Shown one piece after another: positions 22,018 through 34,829 of a stretch of 64,000 nt of DNA (positions are counted from its first letter, which is position 1; every line of letters starts with the position of its first letter). The notes under the pieces are model-generated. The model was not told the DNA's origin. It worked only from the letters and a program-made list of their open reading frames with translations, and did not search any database. The position numbers and the translations under genes were made by a program. The DNA lies in assembly GCA_035610365.1 (NCBI GenBank), contig CM069432.1, positions 182,327,027 through 182,391,026 of the forward strand, written 5' to 3'. Source of the stretch: Aquatica leii (lineage: Eukaryota > Arthropoda > Insecta > Coleoptera > Lampyridae).

Positions 22018-22587
22018 TTTTTGTAACAAAATTACAATCGTAACGTAAACAACGAATAATAGAAACAAATACACCCAGCACCGAAAACAATAAAATAATA
22101 TGAAATACCTAACACTACAATGAATTAATACAAACCACCACCATAAAAATTAAGAACAAATATTAATTAAAAAAATACAAATATCCAACACTACAATAAG
22201 AATTAATAAGAAAAATAAATAATCGAATTAAAGTAAACACTACTAAGAAAAAAGTTAAGAATAGTCAGTATTATCAAAGATAATGTAAGCCAAAAGTATT
22301 ATAACCTAAATCTCAAGGTAATTTATACAATAATTGTGTCAAAAGCGGGAAATAACTAACAAAGTCATTGTATCTTTCTCTTTCTTAAGAATGTGTATAG
22401 CTCTGTTTCTGTTTCTTTAACTGTACTACATCGATGAAAAGATCAACACTGATCGGTAAGTGTTCAGTAATTCACTTGACAGATAAAATAAGGTAAATAT
22501 ACTCAAAACTCTTACTGAATACATAAACATTTACTGAATACTTAGTTAACGGATACTTTACTGAGTAGATGAATATACCGGCCCTTA

Positions 22588-23238
22588 AAGTAATGTTCGA
22601 GCTTTCACACGTTTATTAAGTAAACTATATGTTACTGCTAAGTTCGCCCATCTTCAAGTGTTATTCACAAAAAAACTTGTTAGTATTTTAAACAGTATAA
22701 GTTATAAATTAATATAGTTAATTATTGCTTAATGAAACAGTTTGTGTTTGTGTATTCATTAAGGAAAAAACAAAACGTAGCATCAAAAATTCTGATAGAT
22801 GTCATAAACGCAATACAAGTAAAGGCTAAAAATTTTAACGCAGTAATAAACAATATTATCAAAAGAAGTTATTAATATATTTAAAAAAATACATTCTTAT
22901 TTGTTATCAATAATAATTTAGAAAGGCTGTGATTTTGCTAAACTCATTTTTAAATTCTTATACAAAAATACACATTTTGATGGCATAATTACGTAAGAAC
23001 AGTCACGTTTAAATTGCAAAAATGTTTTCATTCAAAACACGATATAAACTCTTTAACAGTATAGTACAAGTAAAACAAATATGTTTATGTAATTGCTATA
23101 ATTGTAACAGCTGTTCCGTCGTCTTGGGCCTTATCAGCACTGGAATACAATCTAATATCTACACAGTGCCCTACATAACAATAAATTTTATTTATTTCAT
23201 AGTGATGATAAAGGTACTTCATTAACAGTTGTTAAACA
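22588..23238. other. A+T-rich intergenic stretch
   Basis: Nothing recognised. A short hydrophobic, Cys-containing frame at 23022-23225 is probably chance. Confidence 0.4.
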
Positions 23239-24582
23239 ATATATACTAGGTAATTCAACGTTCTGGAAAAGTAATCTGGCAGCTATATTGTCATATTTAA
23301 CTTTTTTTATTTACTAAAATTATTTTTGTATATGTAGGATGCTCTGCTTTTCTGTAATAGTGACGAATTGAATTTTTTTAAACCTAGGGTATATGTTTTA
23401 TTTTACTTTTTCATTCTTCGTAAAATTTATAATAACACTTGTATAAAAAATTGTTTTGTTTAATAAACCTGTTCTGAAGATTTTTGTATTAAAAAAAATA
23501 CAATTGTAAGACTGCAGCGACAAATCTTTCGAGTCTTACAAGCTTTGATCTCCATTTTTTGATATTACTTAAACTAATTTACGTTGTAACTTGTGTTACC
23601 GTAAAACAAGTAAATATTATCCAGTTTATGTTTTTTGCCATAAGTATTTGCATATATGACATACAAAAACTTTGATTTTTTAATTATAGCATCATATAAT
23701 TATTTTTGAGTTTTTAAATCCAATCCAATTAAAGTAAATTTAGTTATACACATCATATCTGTATTATTAACTGTTCTTGAAATAATTCAGCTTTTAGTAA
23801 TAGTTTACCTATTCAGTAATTGCTTTTTGACAAAAAACAAACTGTTTAAAATTAATACTAATACAAATATTTATTTGGCAACAATAACAATTTTATAACA
23901 TTTGAACATAAAAAATTTAATAAAGTAGCTGTTCGAATGCCGATTTTCTTGTAAGCATAAGTTAATTCTTCACAAGGAAATCCTATGAACCCCTTCCAAA
24001 ATTTTTACTCTTACCTTAGTGTATAACTAAATTTGCTTAAAATAGGACAATAAATTTTAAAAAATGCATAAATACATAATTATATATAAGATCCTGTTTA
24101 AAAAATCTAAGGTTTGGTATGTCAAATATGCAAAAACTTATAGCCAAAACATAAACACACTACATATTATTTTTAAAACTTTATATATCACACGTTAGAA
24201 TGTAGCTTAGTTTAGCTCAAAAAAATCGAGATCAAAGCTTGTAGGATTTAAGAGATATTCATTTTTTGGTACAATTCGACCATCGTTGTATTTTTAAAAA
24301 ATACAAAAATCTTTAGAAACGGTTTAAGGAATCAAAATTTTTTTATATTAATGTTATAAATTTTACAAAGAATGAAAAAGTAAAACAAAATAGATATACC
24401 TTAGATTTAAAAAAATGTGTTGGTCATTATTACAAAAAAACAGCGCATTCTGTATATCAAAAACTTATTTTACATAAATAGAACACATTCACCAACATCT
24501 TGCATATATTTTTTTTACGTTATTTAATAAACAAACTTGCCAGTTTACTTTTTCAGAACGTTGAATTACCCGGAATATATAA
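23239..24582. mobile_element. long inverted-repeat (foldback-type) element, noncoding
   Basis: Bases 23239-23695 and the reverse complement of about 24086-24582 align over most of their length. Shared blocks include GGTAATTCAACGTTCTG at the ends, TTTTACTTTTTCATTCTT, AAGATTTTTGTATT and ACAAGCTTTGATCTC, with a spacer of about 390 bases. TATA sequences at both ends fit a TA-targeting (Tc1/mariner-like) origin. No transposase remains. I estimate arm identity at about 75-80 percent by eye. Confidence 0.75.
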
Positions 24583-26456
24583 AAAAACTTGAACGCAAGT
24601 TCTACACAGGGTGACATTGTTTAAGTACTAATAGAAATTTTAGGGATTTTTTTTTCATTCGGTGTAAAACAATTCTCGTTCAGAAAGTTTTTCTTGAATT
24701 CTATTTTTTATTTTAAGGGAGGTGAGCGGGTACTCTTATTAACAATCTCATCTAATTTGTAGAAATGTAAATAAGTTTCTTTAGACATCCAGTTTAGTCT
24801 GATAACGTAATTGTATATTCTATAAATTGCCGCTTGGTTGTAGTAGCTGTTTTTAAAAATATTGTAGCCGATTCTTATCGTGTTACTGTTTACCTATTTT
24901 TTTACGAGTGGCAAAGCACAGATTACCACGTCAAAGTATTTGAAGTTTTGATCAATTTCTACTGTATTTCTTTATTTTCCTTTGTTAGAAACGAATTTCT
25001 ATTGTCATCGTTTTAAATCCTTCAGTTGGCGACTTAGGTTATTGGAGAAGGAAATGTGATTTATCACTTCTTAAACGACAACACATTAAAATTAAGGTTT
25101 TAGATGTCAACAAATCTCAAAGATTACCGGTTTAGGAAAATATCGTTTCTTAATTACTTTTCTGTTACGATAATTTTAATACTTGCATGTAACTATTTAT
25201 ATTAAATAAATGGGCAAATAACAAAATTTGTTAATTTGTTTTGACGCAGTATTCATTTTTCAAGAAAATTAATTTACAATAAAAGATAATAAATGAAACC
25301 TTGGACTTCATACTAATTCAAGTGCTGCATGGCAACATCGCTATAACGCAATATCAGAATTTGCAGTGATCTACAACAATTAGCAAAGTAAATATGCTGA
25401 CGATGCTAATTTCGTAGCGCCAAGCATACCTTTTCCGGCACGAAATACGCTGTAAAGATGGTCATCTTCCAATAAATACTACAATCAACGATTGTAGAGT
25501 TTATTTTTCAACTTGATTTTCTAGTACACATTACATAAAAAACTAAAACAAATAAAAATTAAAAACTGATAATCTAATTTTAAGATTATCTATGTATGCA
25601 ATAATTGTTTGACAGTAGTAAATCCAATGTTCACGCCCTAATGGCATTTAGGGTTATTCTGTGTATAGGTGTATCAGATCAGGACAACATAACATACTAA
25701 TAAATGCGTTAATATTGACTGGAAATAATAAAATAAATTGTGTTTGTTGTTTACCTAACACAGAACCTTTTGTAGATACAAGTTTTTTATAATTTTTTTT
25801 ACTAATGTAAAAATCATTAATTCAATTAATTTAATGCAATCACAAGTAACTTAATATCCAACTTTTCACGTTTATTCATACATTTTGTTTACTTTTTTTG
25901 TCAGTCTCAACTTACTAGTTTTGTTTTTAAATTTAATTTATTTTGAAATGTAAACAAAATATATGCGTATATCGACAAAAACATATATAAATAATACAGT
26001 TCTGTTTAAAAACATGAGGTTTGAGAAAACACCTTAAAAACGTTTCGTCAAATTTTATTTTAACTTAGTTTTTGTTATCAAAATATGACTGTTTTTGTTA
26101 GATACAACATTCGTACAAAAATTAAGTATCCTTAAAACGGTTTTACAAATGTTATTGGTATTACTATACCAAACAAAGTGGAAAATATTAGAATGGCGTT
26201 TTATTTGGGTTTTTAAAGTTGAGTGAGGTAGAGAAAACTATAGTATGTTTCTTTAACTGATAATGAAATTAGTGCAGTATTTAAAATCACGAAATCTTAA
26301 TGTTTACTATGGTGATATAGGAACTATGAATTTTATTTACAATACGGATTTTGTGTATCGTACTTGATTGGAGTGTAGGCTACCATCCTGTAAAGAAAAA
26401 TAGAAATATAAAAAATTATATTAAATTATTATTAGAACAAAATTATTTTTATCACC
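24583..26456. other. A+T-rich intergenic stretch
   Basis: No gene or repeat identified. 25300-25480 is less A+T-rich than the rest (around GGCAACATCGCTATAACGC), but no frame is convincing. Confidence 0.4.
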
Positions 26457-27130
26457 GCAGCTGTCAGAACACAGACCTCTGAGTGTGAGCTTGAATGAAA
26501 CAAAAGTACACAGGTGTGAATTGCTTATAATTTATTTCTAACTATAAAATTACTACACTAACTATTTAAATTAAAGAGAAAAACAGTATTTGGCCTACAA
26601 CCACCTTTAAATTGGTGATAAATAAAAACATTAAACATCGTATCACTAACTATCAACTGATATTAAATACAAAAGTATTAAACGTAGCAAAGTATGTATT
26701 TCGAACTGTTTTGATAATAAATAAGGCACAATTTAATTAGTTTGAATTTAAGGTGTAATCATTAATCAACAATACAGTTAATAAATCCAAGCTTGACTTG
26801 ACCAAAACAAATGTTACGTTATTGCAGATCTATTAATAGCACGTTCTTCGCTCACGTGTTATGCAACAAAATAACATCGAAATTTCATAAAATCACAAAT
26901 CGGAATATCCCAACGAAATTAAAGTTGAATGTAAATTGGAAAATTAAAAAAACGGCAGACATAAAACCAAAAGGTATAAATCCAAAAACCATAAATCCAA
27001 AAAAGGCATAAACCAAAAAAGCCCTAAGCATGAATGATTAGAATGGTTTTTATTTCACAAGAAACACTTACGTTGAGTCATACAACGGTCTTGAATGAAT
27101 TCTTTATTAAAGTATTAGGTCACATTACAA
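26457..27130 (-). repeat. dispersed repeat, copy 1 (partner at 63350-64000)
   Basis: Colinear blocks are shared with the end of the window: GCACAGACCTCTG-like start, CCACCTTTAAATTGGTGATAA, GATATTAAAT, AATCCA-rich tract, TTAGAATGGTTTT and CAACGG-CTT. Both copies show a GTAAGT or GTGAGT donor-like motif on the minus strand near the last block. I cannot name the family. An old LTR element leader is one possibility. Confidence 0.65.
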
Positions 27131-28851
27131 AATTACTAAAAATGTTGAATTTCAATAGAAAAATTATATCGCAATGAAGATAAACTTACCAGTAGTTAGT
27201 TGGAAAGAAGAAAAATTAATTTGTATACGTTTTTACGTAATTATTCATAAAATTGTCTTCCTTTCAGCATTTAAGACGTACAAACCTAACGTGGTTCAAG
27301 TCGATTGTACGGTAGATTGTCGAAAGCAATTACAACGCGACGTTGCCAAACTGAATAAAAATAAATGCAAGATTAGTTGCATAAAATTCGAGAACGCAAA
27401 AATTGAATTTTTAATGTAATGAATTCTAACGGGACGTTACAACCCTTCAATTAAAATAATACCTCTGGCACCGATATGAATCTCTTTGGTTAATTTTAGC
27501 AATACTTTTTTCTCAATATAAAAACTGTTAAAAACAACAAATTGACAATTCATCTATAAAAAATTTTGCGATTTAAATCTCAGTTCGGGTAAGTATTTAT
27601 TTGTGTTGGATTTGTCTTATCTAGTTCCATTTTATCTCACCCACTTTATATATTTAGCAAACTGTAATTGAATGTAAATAAATTTCAAATTTATGTTCCA
27701 TTTGAAATATTTATGTTTTATATTGCTTCTCTTGTTCTTATATTTTAGGTAATAAAATGTTTAATTACACAAAGCTTAACTTAAGGAATAAGTTATCATT
27801 TAAATAAAATTTATTAACGGCTAATCGACAATTTGGTCATTTTTTTTAAATGTTACGAACTATTTGGTTTTTATAGACTTTTAATACACACAGCTACAAA
27901 TTGGAGATTCTTTTAATAAAATTAATGATTGCATTACAACTTATCTTTCGTACTTATTTACTTAAACATAGAATAGTGCATACAGACAAATAAAAAAAAA
28001 ATAATTTAAACAACAAAACAACAACCTTTGATTTATAGCAGTGCTTTATAGAACAAAGATGCCGTGGGGCTAAAATCCTAGACCGCAAGGAATTTGTCGG
28101 ATTATACCAAAAATATTCCAAGGGTACCTAACACACTAATACAATTGTTCTAGAAATAATTCTCAAGAACATATTTTATGAATCTTGTTAGAATAGTGCT
28201 ACAAATATTACAGAAATAATATATTAAGTATTACTAATTAAAATTACTGTCGTGTAGCCAAGAAGCGGAACTAACGATTTAGTAGTTATGTAGTGAATGT
28301 AGACTCACTGACAAGGAAAGCGTAACCATTTTCTTTGATGCAAAAGTTTGAGAGAGTTCTAGGTATTTAACATGGTTGTGTTCTTTACCCCATTATGAAG
28401 AAATTATTGGGAAGATAATAATTCAGAAAATGTATATTTGTTTATGTCCCAAATAGGGAAGACGTTGTGGTGGGTAGCAATAAATTGTTTGCTTCGGATT
28501 ATTCTTTATCTTTATCGGGCTTTCTAATATCCTGAAACTTAAATTACATTCAACCTTAAAACTACGACTTTATATTCTTGACAAAAATCGACTTAACGCA
28601 TAACACATCAGATAAGAGTATCCAACACTGCAAAAGTATGGTTTTCTCTATCTATGTGTGTTATTAGACATTAGTCTTACCGAAAACGACGTTTTTAGCT
28701 TTGTTCGAACTTTGTCATGTTTGTATGCAAGTTGTAAACCAGATTTGTAAAAGGCTTTTTAAGCAGGTTCATAGCTAAAAAAGGGGCATCTGGACCTTGC
28801 CAAGCAAAAGCCCGCCCCTGTTGAATACACTTGAAATGGAATTTACATTAT
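27131..28851. other. A+T-rich stretch with one weak coding candidate
   Basis: The plus frame 27174-27419 (81 codons) includes, after an acceptor-like CTTCCTTTCAG near 27265, a stretch with VVQVDCTVDCRKQLQRDVAK. I do not recognise it. It could be a small exon or chance. The rest is noncoding. Confidence 0.3.
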
Positions 28852-28854
28852 TAA

Positions 28855-29918
28855 GGGCGGTATTCATAGTCGTGTCTTAAATATAAGATTGTCTTGAGCA
28901 TTTGCTTAAAGTGATGTTTAGTTTCATAGACGTCATATAAGCTAATGCTTGAGACGATCTTAATATGTCGCCTTACCTAAGATAATCTTATTTTTTCTAC
29001 ATTCATAGTCGATACCTATTTGAAATAAGCTCTGTCTTAACAATACATGTATTCATAGTGCTAATAAGACCGTCTTATTAGGGTGCCTAACCACACATTT
29101 TTACTAAAGTCATTGTCATTATTTAAGTCAACTACAACGTAGACTTAAACGTGTTTGATAAGTAAATTATAACCATATCATGGAAGTGAGATTGTACGAC
29201 ATTGTTGTTGAGCAAAATGTGGATATTCCAGGTTTTAAAATATTGAAGAAATGTTAGGAATGGAAAAGGATATTTTTCTCTGAATGTTCAAGTAATTATG
29301 TCATGAATTTTATAATATAATTAAATACAAAAAAACACAAGTTTGATTTTTTTAAAACGAAGCTAATAATTTAGTAATAAAGAGGAGAAAAAGCACGATA
29401 AACGTTTTTTATATTAGAATTTCTTATATATGTTTTTTTAATTTTATTTTATCTAATTTAGCTTTAGCTTACGTCTTTCGCAGTTCGAAATCATAGTACC
29501 TATATTTTAAATAAACATTTCTTGTTTATGTTGAATTAGTTACTCCAATCCTGATTTTTTTAGGAAAATTTAATATGTAGAACCCGCTAATTGTTATCCT
29601 TGTTTCGTGTTCCGTGTAGGAATCGGCATTTGCCGTAACAAAAAGTAGCGCGGACTATAAAATTTTAAACTACACACAAATTTGATTGGTAATTACATAA
29701 AAAATATTCCGAAACTAGACGAAGCTGTAGCTTAAGATCGTTTTATGTAAGACGATCTTAAATAAAATAAGACAACGCTTTGAAGCAACGTCTTTAGTAA
29801 GATTATCTTAAGTTTTGACTATGCAAACATACCGTCTTAAGACGATCTTAAACATTTAAGACCGTCTTGCGTAAGATGATCTTAAGCTTACCTTAAGACA
29901 CGACTATGAATACCGCCC
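28855..29918 (+). mobile_element. Harbinger-like deletion derivative (1064 bp)
   Basis: Perfect inverted ends of at least 26 bases, beginning GGGCGGTATTCATAGTCGTG, are flanked by TAA on each side (28852-28854 and 29919-29921). The interior is largely noncoding except for a short plus-strand remnant at 29180. Both subterminal regions are packed with near-palindromic TAAGACGATCTTA variants. The TAA target and TIR style fit PIF/Harbinger (ISL2EU-like elements are another possibility). Confidence 0.85.
29180..29320 (+). pseudogene. N-terminal scrap of the element's transposase
   Basis: ATG at 29180 opens MEVRLYDIVVEQNVDIPGF. After a one-base shift it continues EEMLGMEKDIFLSECSSNYV and then stops. 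The position just inside the left TIR fits a truncated transposase start. No catalytic region remains. Confidence 0.4.
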
Positions 29919-29934
29919 TAAGAGTATATTGCAC

Positions 29935-31500
29935 TAAAATCTGAAATTATTTAAATTTACCAAAAAAGAAACAAGCACCGAGGTCGACAAAATAAAAAAA
30001 ATTGTTACAATTTTAACGATTTAACAGTTATTTAAATTAATTAACAAACAAAGTTAAAAATTGAAAAAAAAGGAATAAAGTAAATCCAAATAATCACACA
30101 AAAATAAAATAGAGAAAAAAAATTAACCCAAGTTACAATATGGAAATTACAAATGAATTACTAAAATGCATAATTCGTTTAGGTAACAAAAACAAAAAAA
30201 TTCTCAAGGCTTTGTTTACAATAATAACTAAAAAATTACAAAATCAAATAAAAGAAAATAGATACTAATTTGACGGGCTTAACGTCGTTATTAGAAAATC
30301 GTTACAAATAGTCTTTAAAATCTTACAATCAACCAAGAAACAACATTTGTCGCCAAATCGAGAGTACACTTATCAGAACAGTTCGCAAAATTAAAATTAC
30401 AATTAATTCTAATTTTAAACGGTAATAAAATATAAATATCTTATATTTGTTTATGTTAATACAGGATGAGGCTTTCGTTCGAAAGGTTGCCAGATGAAAT
30501 TGAAAAGAACTTCGGGTGGTTTCTAATACTATACTAGCTCTCTTGAAAAATTTTTTAAAATTGCCAAAAAGGCAAACTTGAGTTGTGTCACACTAAACTT
30601 AACATAACACACAATTCTTCAATTCAGTAACATACTCGGGAACAAATAAATCGTAAACGTCGTAAATTATACGAAATAGGAAATTAATTCCACGATTGAA
30701 ACTAAAAACCACAGAGTTCTATATTAAGGGAAGACTTTCCAATCCCGGATCACCATTTTGGTACTGGTAAATTTGCGAAAAACACTCTATCGAAAATCAA
30801 AATTACTAATACCTAGAAACATAGTACAGCACCACTTCTATAAAAAACTGTGACATAAATCTTAGTGAAAGAAAACAGTACAACAAAGACGTGGAAAGAA
30901 GATGCAAAAAAATTTAATTAACACGCGAAAGCACAGTTCCGTTGACTACCTTTCTCACGGCAAAAAATGCAACGTTAACAAAACAAAAATATTCAAAAGC
31001 AGAATATTGAATTACCAATATTACGATTAACTTCGAAATCGAATATTAAAAATGTCGATCGGAAGTAACAAATTATACGGTGGGGGCAAAACGTAATATA
31101 ATAAAATTAACATGAATCAAGTGCAAACGCACTAAATTTGTACTTCGTACAATCAAAATTGAAATTAAAATGAATTTGAAATCTTGAAATTAATTTATTA
31201 ACGATGCGAAATTACTTAAATGGTACAGAAAAGTAAATTAAAAAAACAACTCCAATACCTGGTGTTTCACAAAAGAAAACGCACAAAATTATACGACGGT
31301 AACAAACAATGGATGAAAAAATAACAAATACATATCAAGAAAATATAGACTAAAAAATATGACAATTGGAAAAGAACTAAGGATAAACATTGTAGGTTAA
31401 TAAATTTATAATAAATATAATATAGTATATTATATAAATATATATAAATATAAAATAATATAATAAATATAATAAATTTACAAAATAAATTAATAAACAC
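29935..31500. other. A-rich strand-asymmetric block
   Basis: The plus strand is visibly A-rich over T, and C-rich over G, for about 1.5 kb, unlike both flanks. No long frame exists on either strand apart from a low-complexity Tyr/Ile-rich one at 31267-31500. It ends in an (ATAA)-like AT tract at 31385-31500. I see no terminal repeats. Confidence 0.5.
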
Positions 31501-32996
31501 TAGTTTTCATTTAAATAATAACTAATGACCAATGACCATAATTTAATAAACACAATAATTTTTAAGTTAATCAATACGTATTAGATATATAAAAAACAAT
31601 TTCTTAACGCACTTATATATAGAAGTTTTTCACAGAGTTCAATACATTTAATTAACAAAATTATGCAGTATACACAGAAAATTTAACAAGTTGGAGTTAA
31701 ATAAGCTTTTTTGTTCTAGCAGTAACGTATTTGAAAAAGCGTACAAATAAGTGTTGTAAATATAAAAGATCTAAGCGGGTAGAAACACCTGTTTTCTTAT
31801 TTTTCTCGTAAATTGAACAAGGAATTACGTAACCGTTTTTCTTTCTTTGCTTTAACTCTGTTTATCTTTTTTTATGATTGCCTAATTATTTAAATTATAC
31901 TATCAAGGAAGGAAAGATGCAATATGTTACCGAATAATTATTTTTGAATTGATTTATGTATATTAAATAACGCACTACTTCTGACATATGGTTCTACATT
32001 TCTGTTTATATGAAGGTATAAAATTAAAGATTTATTTTTGTTGAGATTAAGTATGCTAAATATGAATACATTTATATTTTTTAAAAGAGTTTATAACAAG
32101 AATGTCTCAGCATCTGTTTGTTAAATAATGTATTTCAATTTTTATTGCATCTTGAAAAATTTTTACTTAATATTTTGTTTAATTTTAACGTCTTATTTGT
32201 TTTTAGCAAAATACTTAAGTGTATTTGTCTACAAACAAGTTATTTTTGTATAGAAGCAAATCATTTATATAAAGTTTTAATGGTTAGGTCAAGCAGGAAT
32301 AAAACAAGAATTTATTTTGTAAACTCTAGATTTAATTTTTATAAGTATGCTTATGTAAAAAACATCTTTTGTTTTTCATTTCCATAACTAGTTTAATTAA
32401 CATTGTTAGATTGATATGTCCTTATTAATGTTATACATGATTCTGGAAAGTTTAAAAATTTTTTAACAGCTTTAGCGAAAATCGTATTCAATGGAATATG
32501 AGAAACACGGTAAAACGAACGCTAGTCGCCATTTGATATAATAATATGCTTTAAATACATAGACTCAACTCGTTAAGCTGATAAATCCATTATTATTGAA
32601 ACGCATAAAGGCTTTAAGATCATTCAAGATGATTAGAGGAATGCTCTCGAAGCCGATAATGTAAAAGAATATAAAGGTAATCGAAAGAGGTGTAAATAAT
32701 GATCCTAGTTAGAAGTCGGAAGTGTCAACACTGTGTTGGTCTAAATAAATAAAGTCCTTAACACATATGCTAAGATAAATAAAAGTGCGGACAGTGTTTA
32801 TAAATATCGAGTGATAGTGGTGTTTTAATTTTTCGTGTGAAGCATAATACATGACAACGTTGTGCATAATGTCATCACCTAGGAATTTTTTTATGGTGCA
32901 CAAAGTTGGGTTGGTTGCTTGGATAGACTATATATTAGAAACCATTAATTTGCGACTACAAGATCTAACAACGGGTTAGTGACTTAAATGATTTAA
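31501..32996. other. A+T-rich intergenic stretch
   Basis: No gene recognised. The frames at 32118-32387 and 32709-32903 have no known motif. Confidence 0.4.
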
Positions 32997-33480
32997 ACCG
33001 GTGCGAAGTTAGCCACGAATCTATCCATAGAAATTTGTTTTGAATGTTATGTCAATATAAAGCCTTTAGCCATTTCGAAACGAAAGTTACCATATAAATA
33101 TACGCCACAAACATGATTTATTATATTTTTATATAATTCTTAAAAATAATAAAAATAATTTTATCTATTTAAACATGTAATTGTAATAGTGCGATTTTTA
33201 CAAAGATAGTCATTTCTGATTTTTCTAAAAAATCGTTTATAATTAGATTAAACAATTATTAACATCATATTAAAAAATTACGATGTGGTCATTTCTTAAA
33301 AAAAAGTTATTTTATGTCAAACGCGTTAATATGTGCTGCTGTTTCAGTTCGGATCGTGATAAAAAAACAAAATTTTCACTAAGATAGTCATTTTTGATTT
33401 TTCTGCAAATTCGTTTATAATTAGATTCAACATTTATTAACAACATATTAAAAAGTTTTTAAAATTTTATTGTCACTTTA
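32997..33480 (+). repeat. left long terminal inverted repeat with subrepeats
   Basis: Pairs with 38030-38601. Internal units begin near the GATAGTCATTT motif at 33205 and 33383, a period of 178 bases. Confidence 0.8.
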
Positions 33481-34117
33481 TATTTTTTTAAATTAATTAC
33501 TTTATTGTATAATTTTGTACCATTATAAGTGCTTAGTATATATTAACATGTTTTTTTTAACTGTTTGGCATGAGTGCATTACCTTTTTTTTACATAGTTG
33601 AGTTTTGCCAGCAGTTTTTCATGTGTTAATACAACTAACCATTTACCTATACCAATATAATCAAATGTATACTATAATTTTAATTTTACCACCATCGGCA
33701 TCGTATAGATTCTTACATTTACTACTACACATTGTATATGATTTGTGTTGACAAGTTTCTATAATTAAAGCATGTGTTGTATTATTTGCCATTTATAAAT
33801 CGGATTTAAAAAAATTATTGCTATGTTATAGGTATTTTAATGACCCAACAAAAAAGGGGACACCCGCAAAACTTCCAAAGTAGTCGCTAGCTCTTTTGGA
33901 GCTTTACGCAATGCTACTTGAAATGTTTTTAAAGGTTTTATGAAATATTAGAAAGAATTCAATTTTTTAACTTTATTTTTCGAGACTAGCATTATTAGCA
34001 ATCAAAAAGATGAGTTTTTAGGCACCTAGATATTTTAGCATCGACCCGATATCTTACAAAGTTCACAAATATAGCTAGGTAAGATACAGATTCTTCAGAA
34101 CATATTTTATGTAAATA
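33481..34117. other. noncoding interior of the foldback-like element
   Basis: A+T-rich sequence between the left arm and the protease stop. I see nothing further. Confidence 0.4.
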
Positions 34118-34811
34118 TCAACTGCATGTATTGCATTCTACTTCTCCATCAGGATCTGCACAATATAAACAATTTTTGGGGTGAACTGCATTTTTAATAA
34201 CTTTATTTTTGTACTGCATCGGATCAAAGACAGTCTCACATTCTTTTTTCTTGATAAGTGTTTCGTCGTAGTATAAAATATACATGTTACAGTTAAAAAA
34301 GTCCGGTTCTATATGATAATCGAGCGAAGTATCTATCTCAAAATTTAGGTTTTTTGAATTGTACATTTTCTCATAATAGTATTACTTTTGATAAAGTTTA
34401 CCTTTTCTATTTTTTGTACAAATAGGATCAAAAAATAAAACTACAAATTTGTTTTTCAATGTCTATCCACATTAGCATTCAGTGAAAATACATTGGAAGA
34501 AGTAAATATGTTTTATTGTCTATGTTTCTAAATTTCAATGCATTCGATGGATTATTTAAGATTTGTTGGACTTCATGAACCATATAAACCTTAAAATTTG
34601 TTTTATCCGATAAAATTTTCAAATAAGTATCAATTAAAAAGTTTAGCCACATCATTCCGGTATTTGCATGAATGTTCAAAGTATCGAGGTTAGAAAAATA
34701 GAGCTTCTCATTATGAAATGTTGAGACTACATAATCTTTGGATAACCTTATTACAATAGCTGTCTGTTTTTTTTTATAATTCAATTTTTTACGTAATTTC
34801 TTTTTGTTCAT
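34118..34811 (-). pseudogene. Ulp1/SENP-like (C48) cysteine protease domain
   Basis: First part, 34811-34479: LDTLNIHANTGMMWLNFLID, then ending LLLPMYFH. The next codons read stop-MLMWIDIEKQ, and after a one-base shift SFFDP. This is the His-(Trp)-Asp part of the Ulp1 fold, with the Trp position replaced by a stop. Second part, 34366-34118: EPDFFNCNMYILYYDE followed by VFDPMQYKNKV, which matches the catalytic Cys helix and the tail of Ulp1-type proteases. A GTAAAC donor between the parts suggests an intron. The end has a CxxC pair (CLYC) and CNTC. Family members cleave SUMO-like conjugates or process polyproteins. Here the domain follows the transposase on the same strand. Damage: one stop and one or two frameshifts. 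Confidence 0.55.
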
Positions 34812-34829
34812 TTAATTTTTAAAGCTTTT

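Larger units (their letters stand above)
19425..22584 (+). mobile_element. PIF/Harbinger DNA transposon with both partner genes
   Basis: Inverted ends share CCGGTATATTCA (left GACCCGGTATATTCA, right GGGCCGGTATATTCA on the opposite strand). The 3-bp target TTA is duplicated at 19422-19424 and 22585-22587, the standard for this superfamily. Subterminal CAGTAAAGT and CTGAGTAGAT motifs recur near both ends. The element carries a DDE transposase on plus and a Myb/SANT-like protein on minus, tail to tail. Both are lightly damaged. Confidence 0.92.

Noticed and set aside
31267-31500. 77-codon Tyr/Ile-rich minus frame
   Set aside because: It is the translation of an (ATAA)-like simple repeat.
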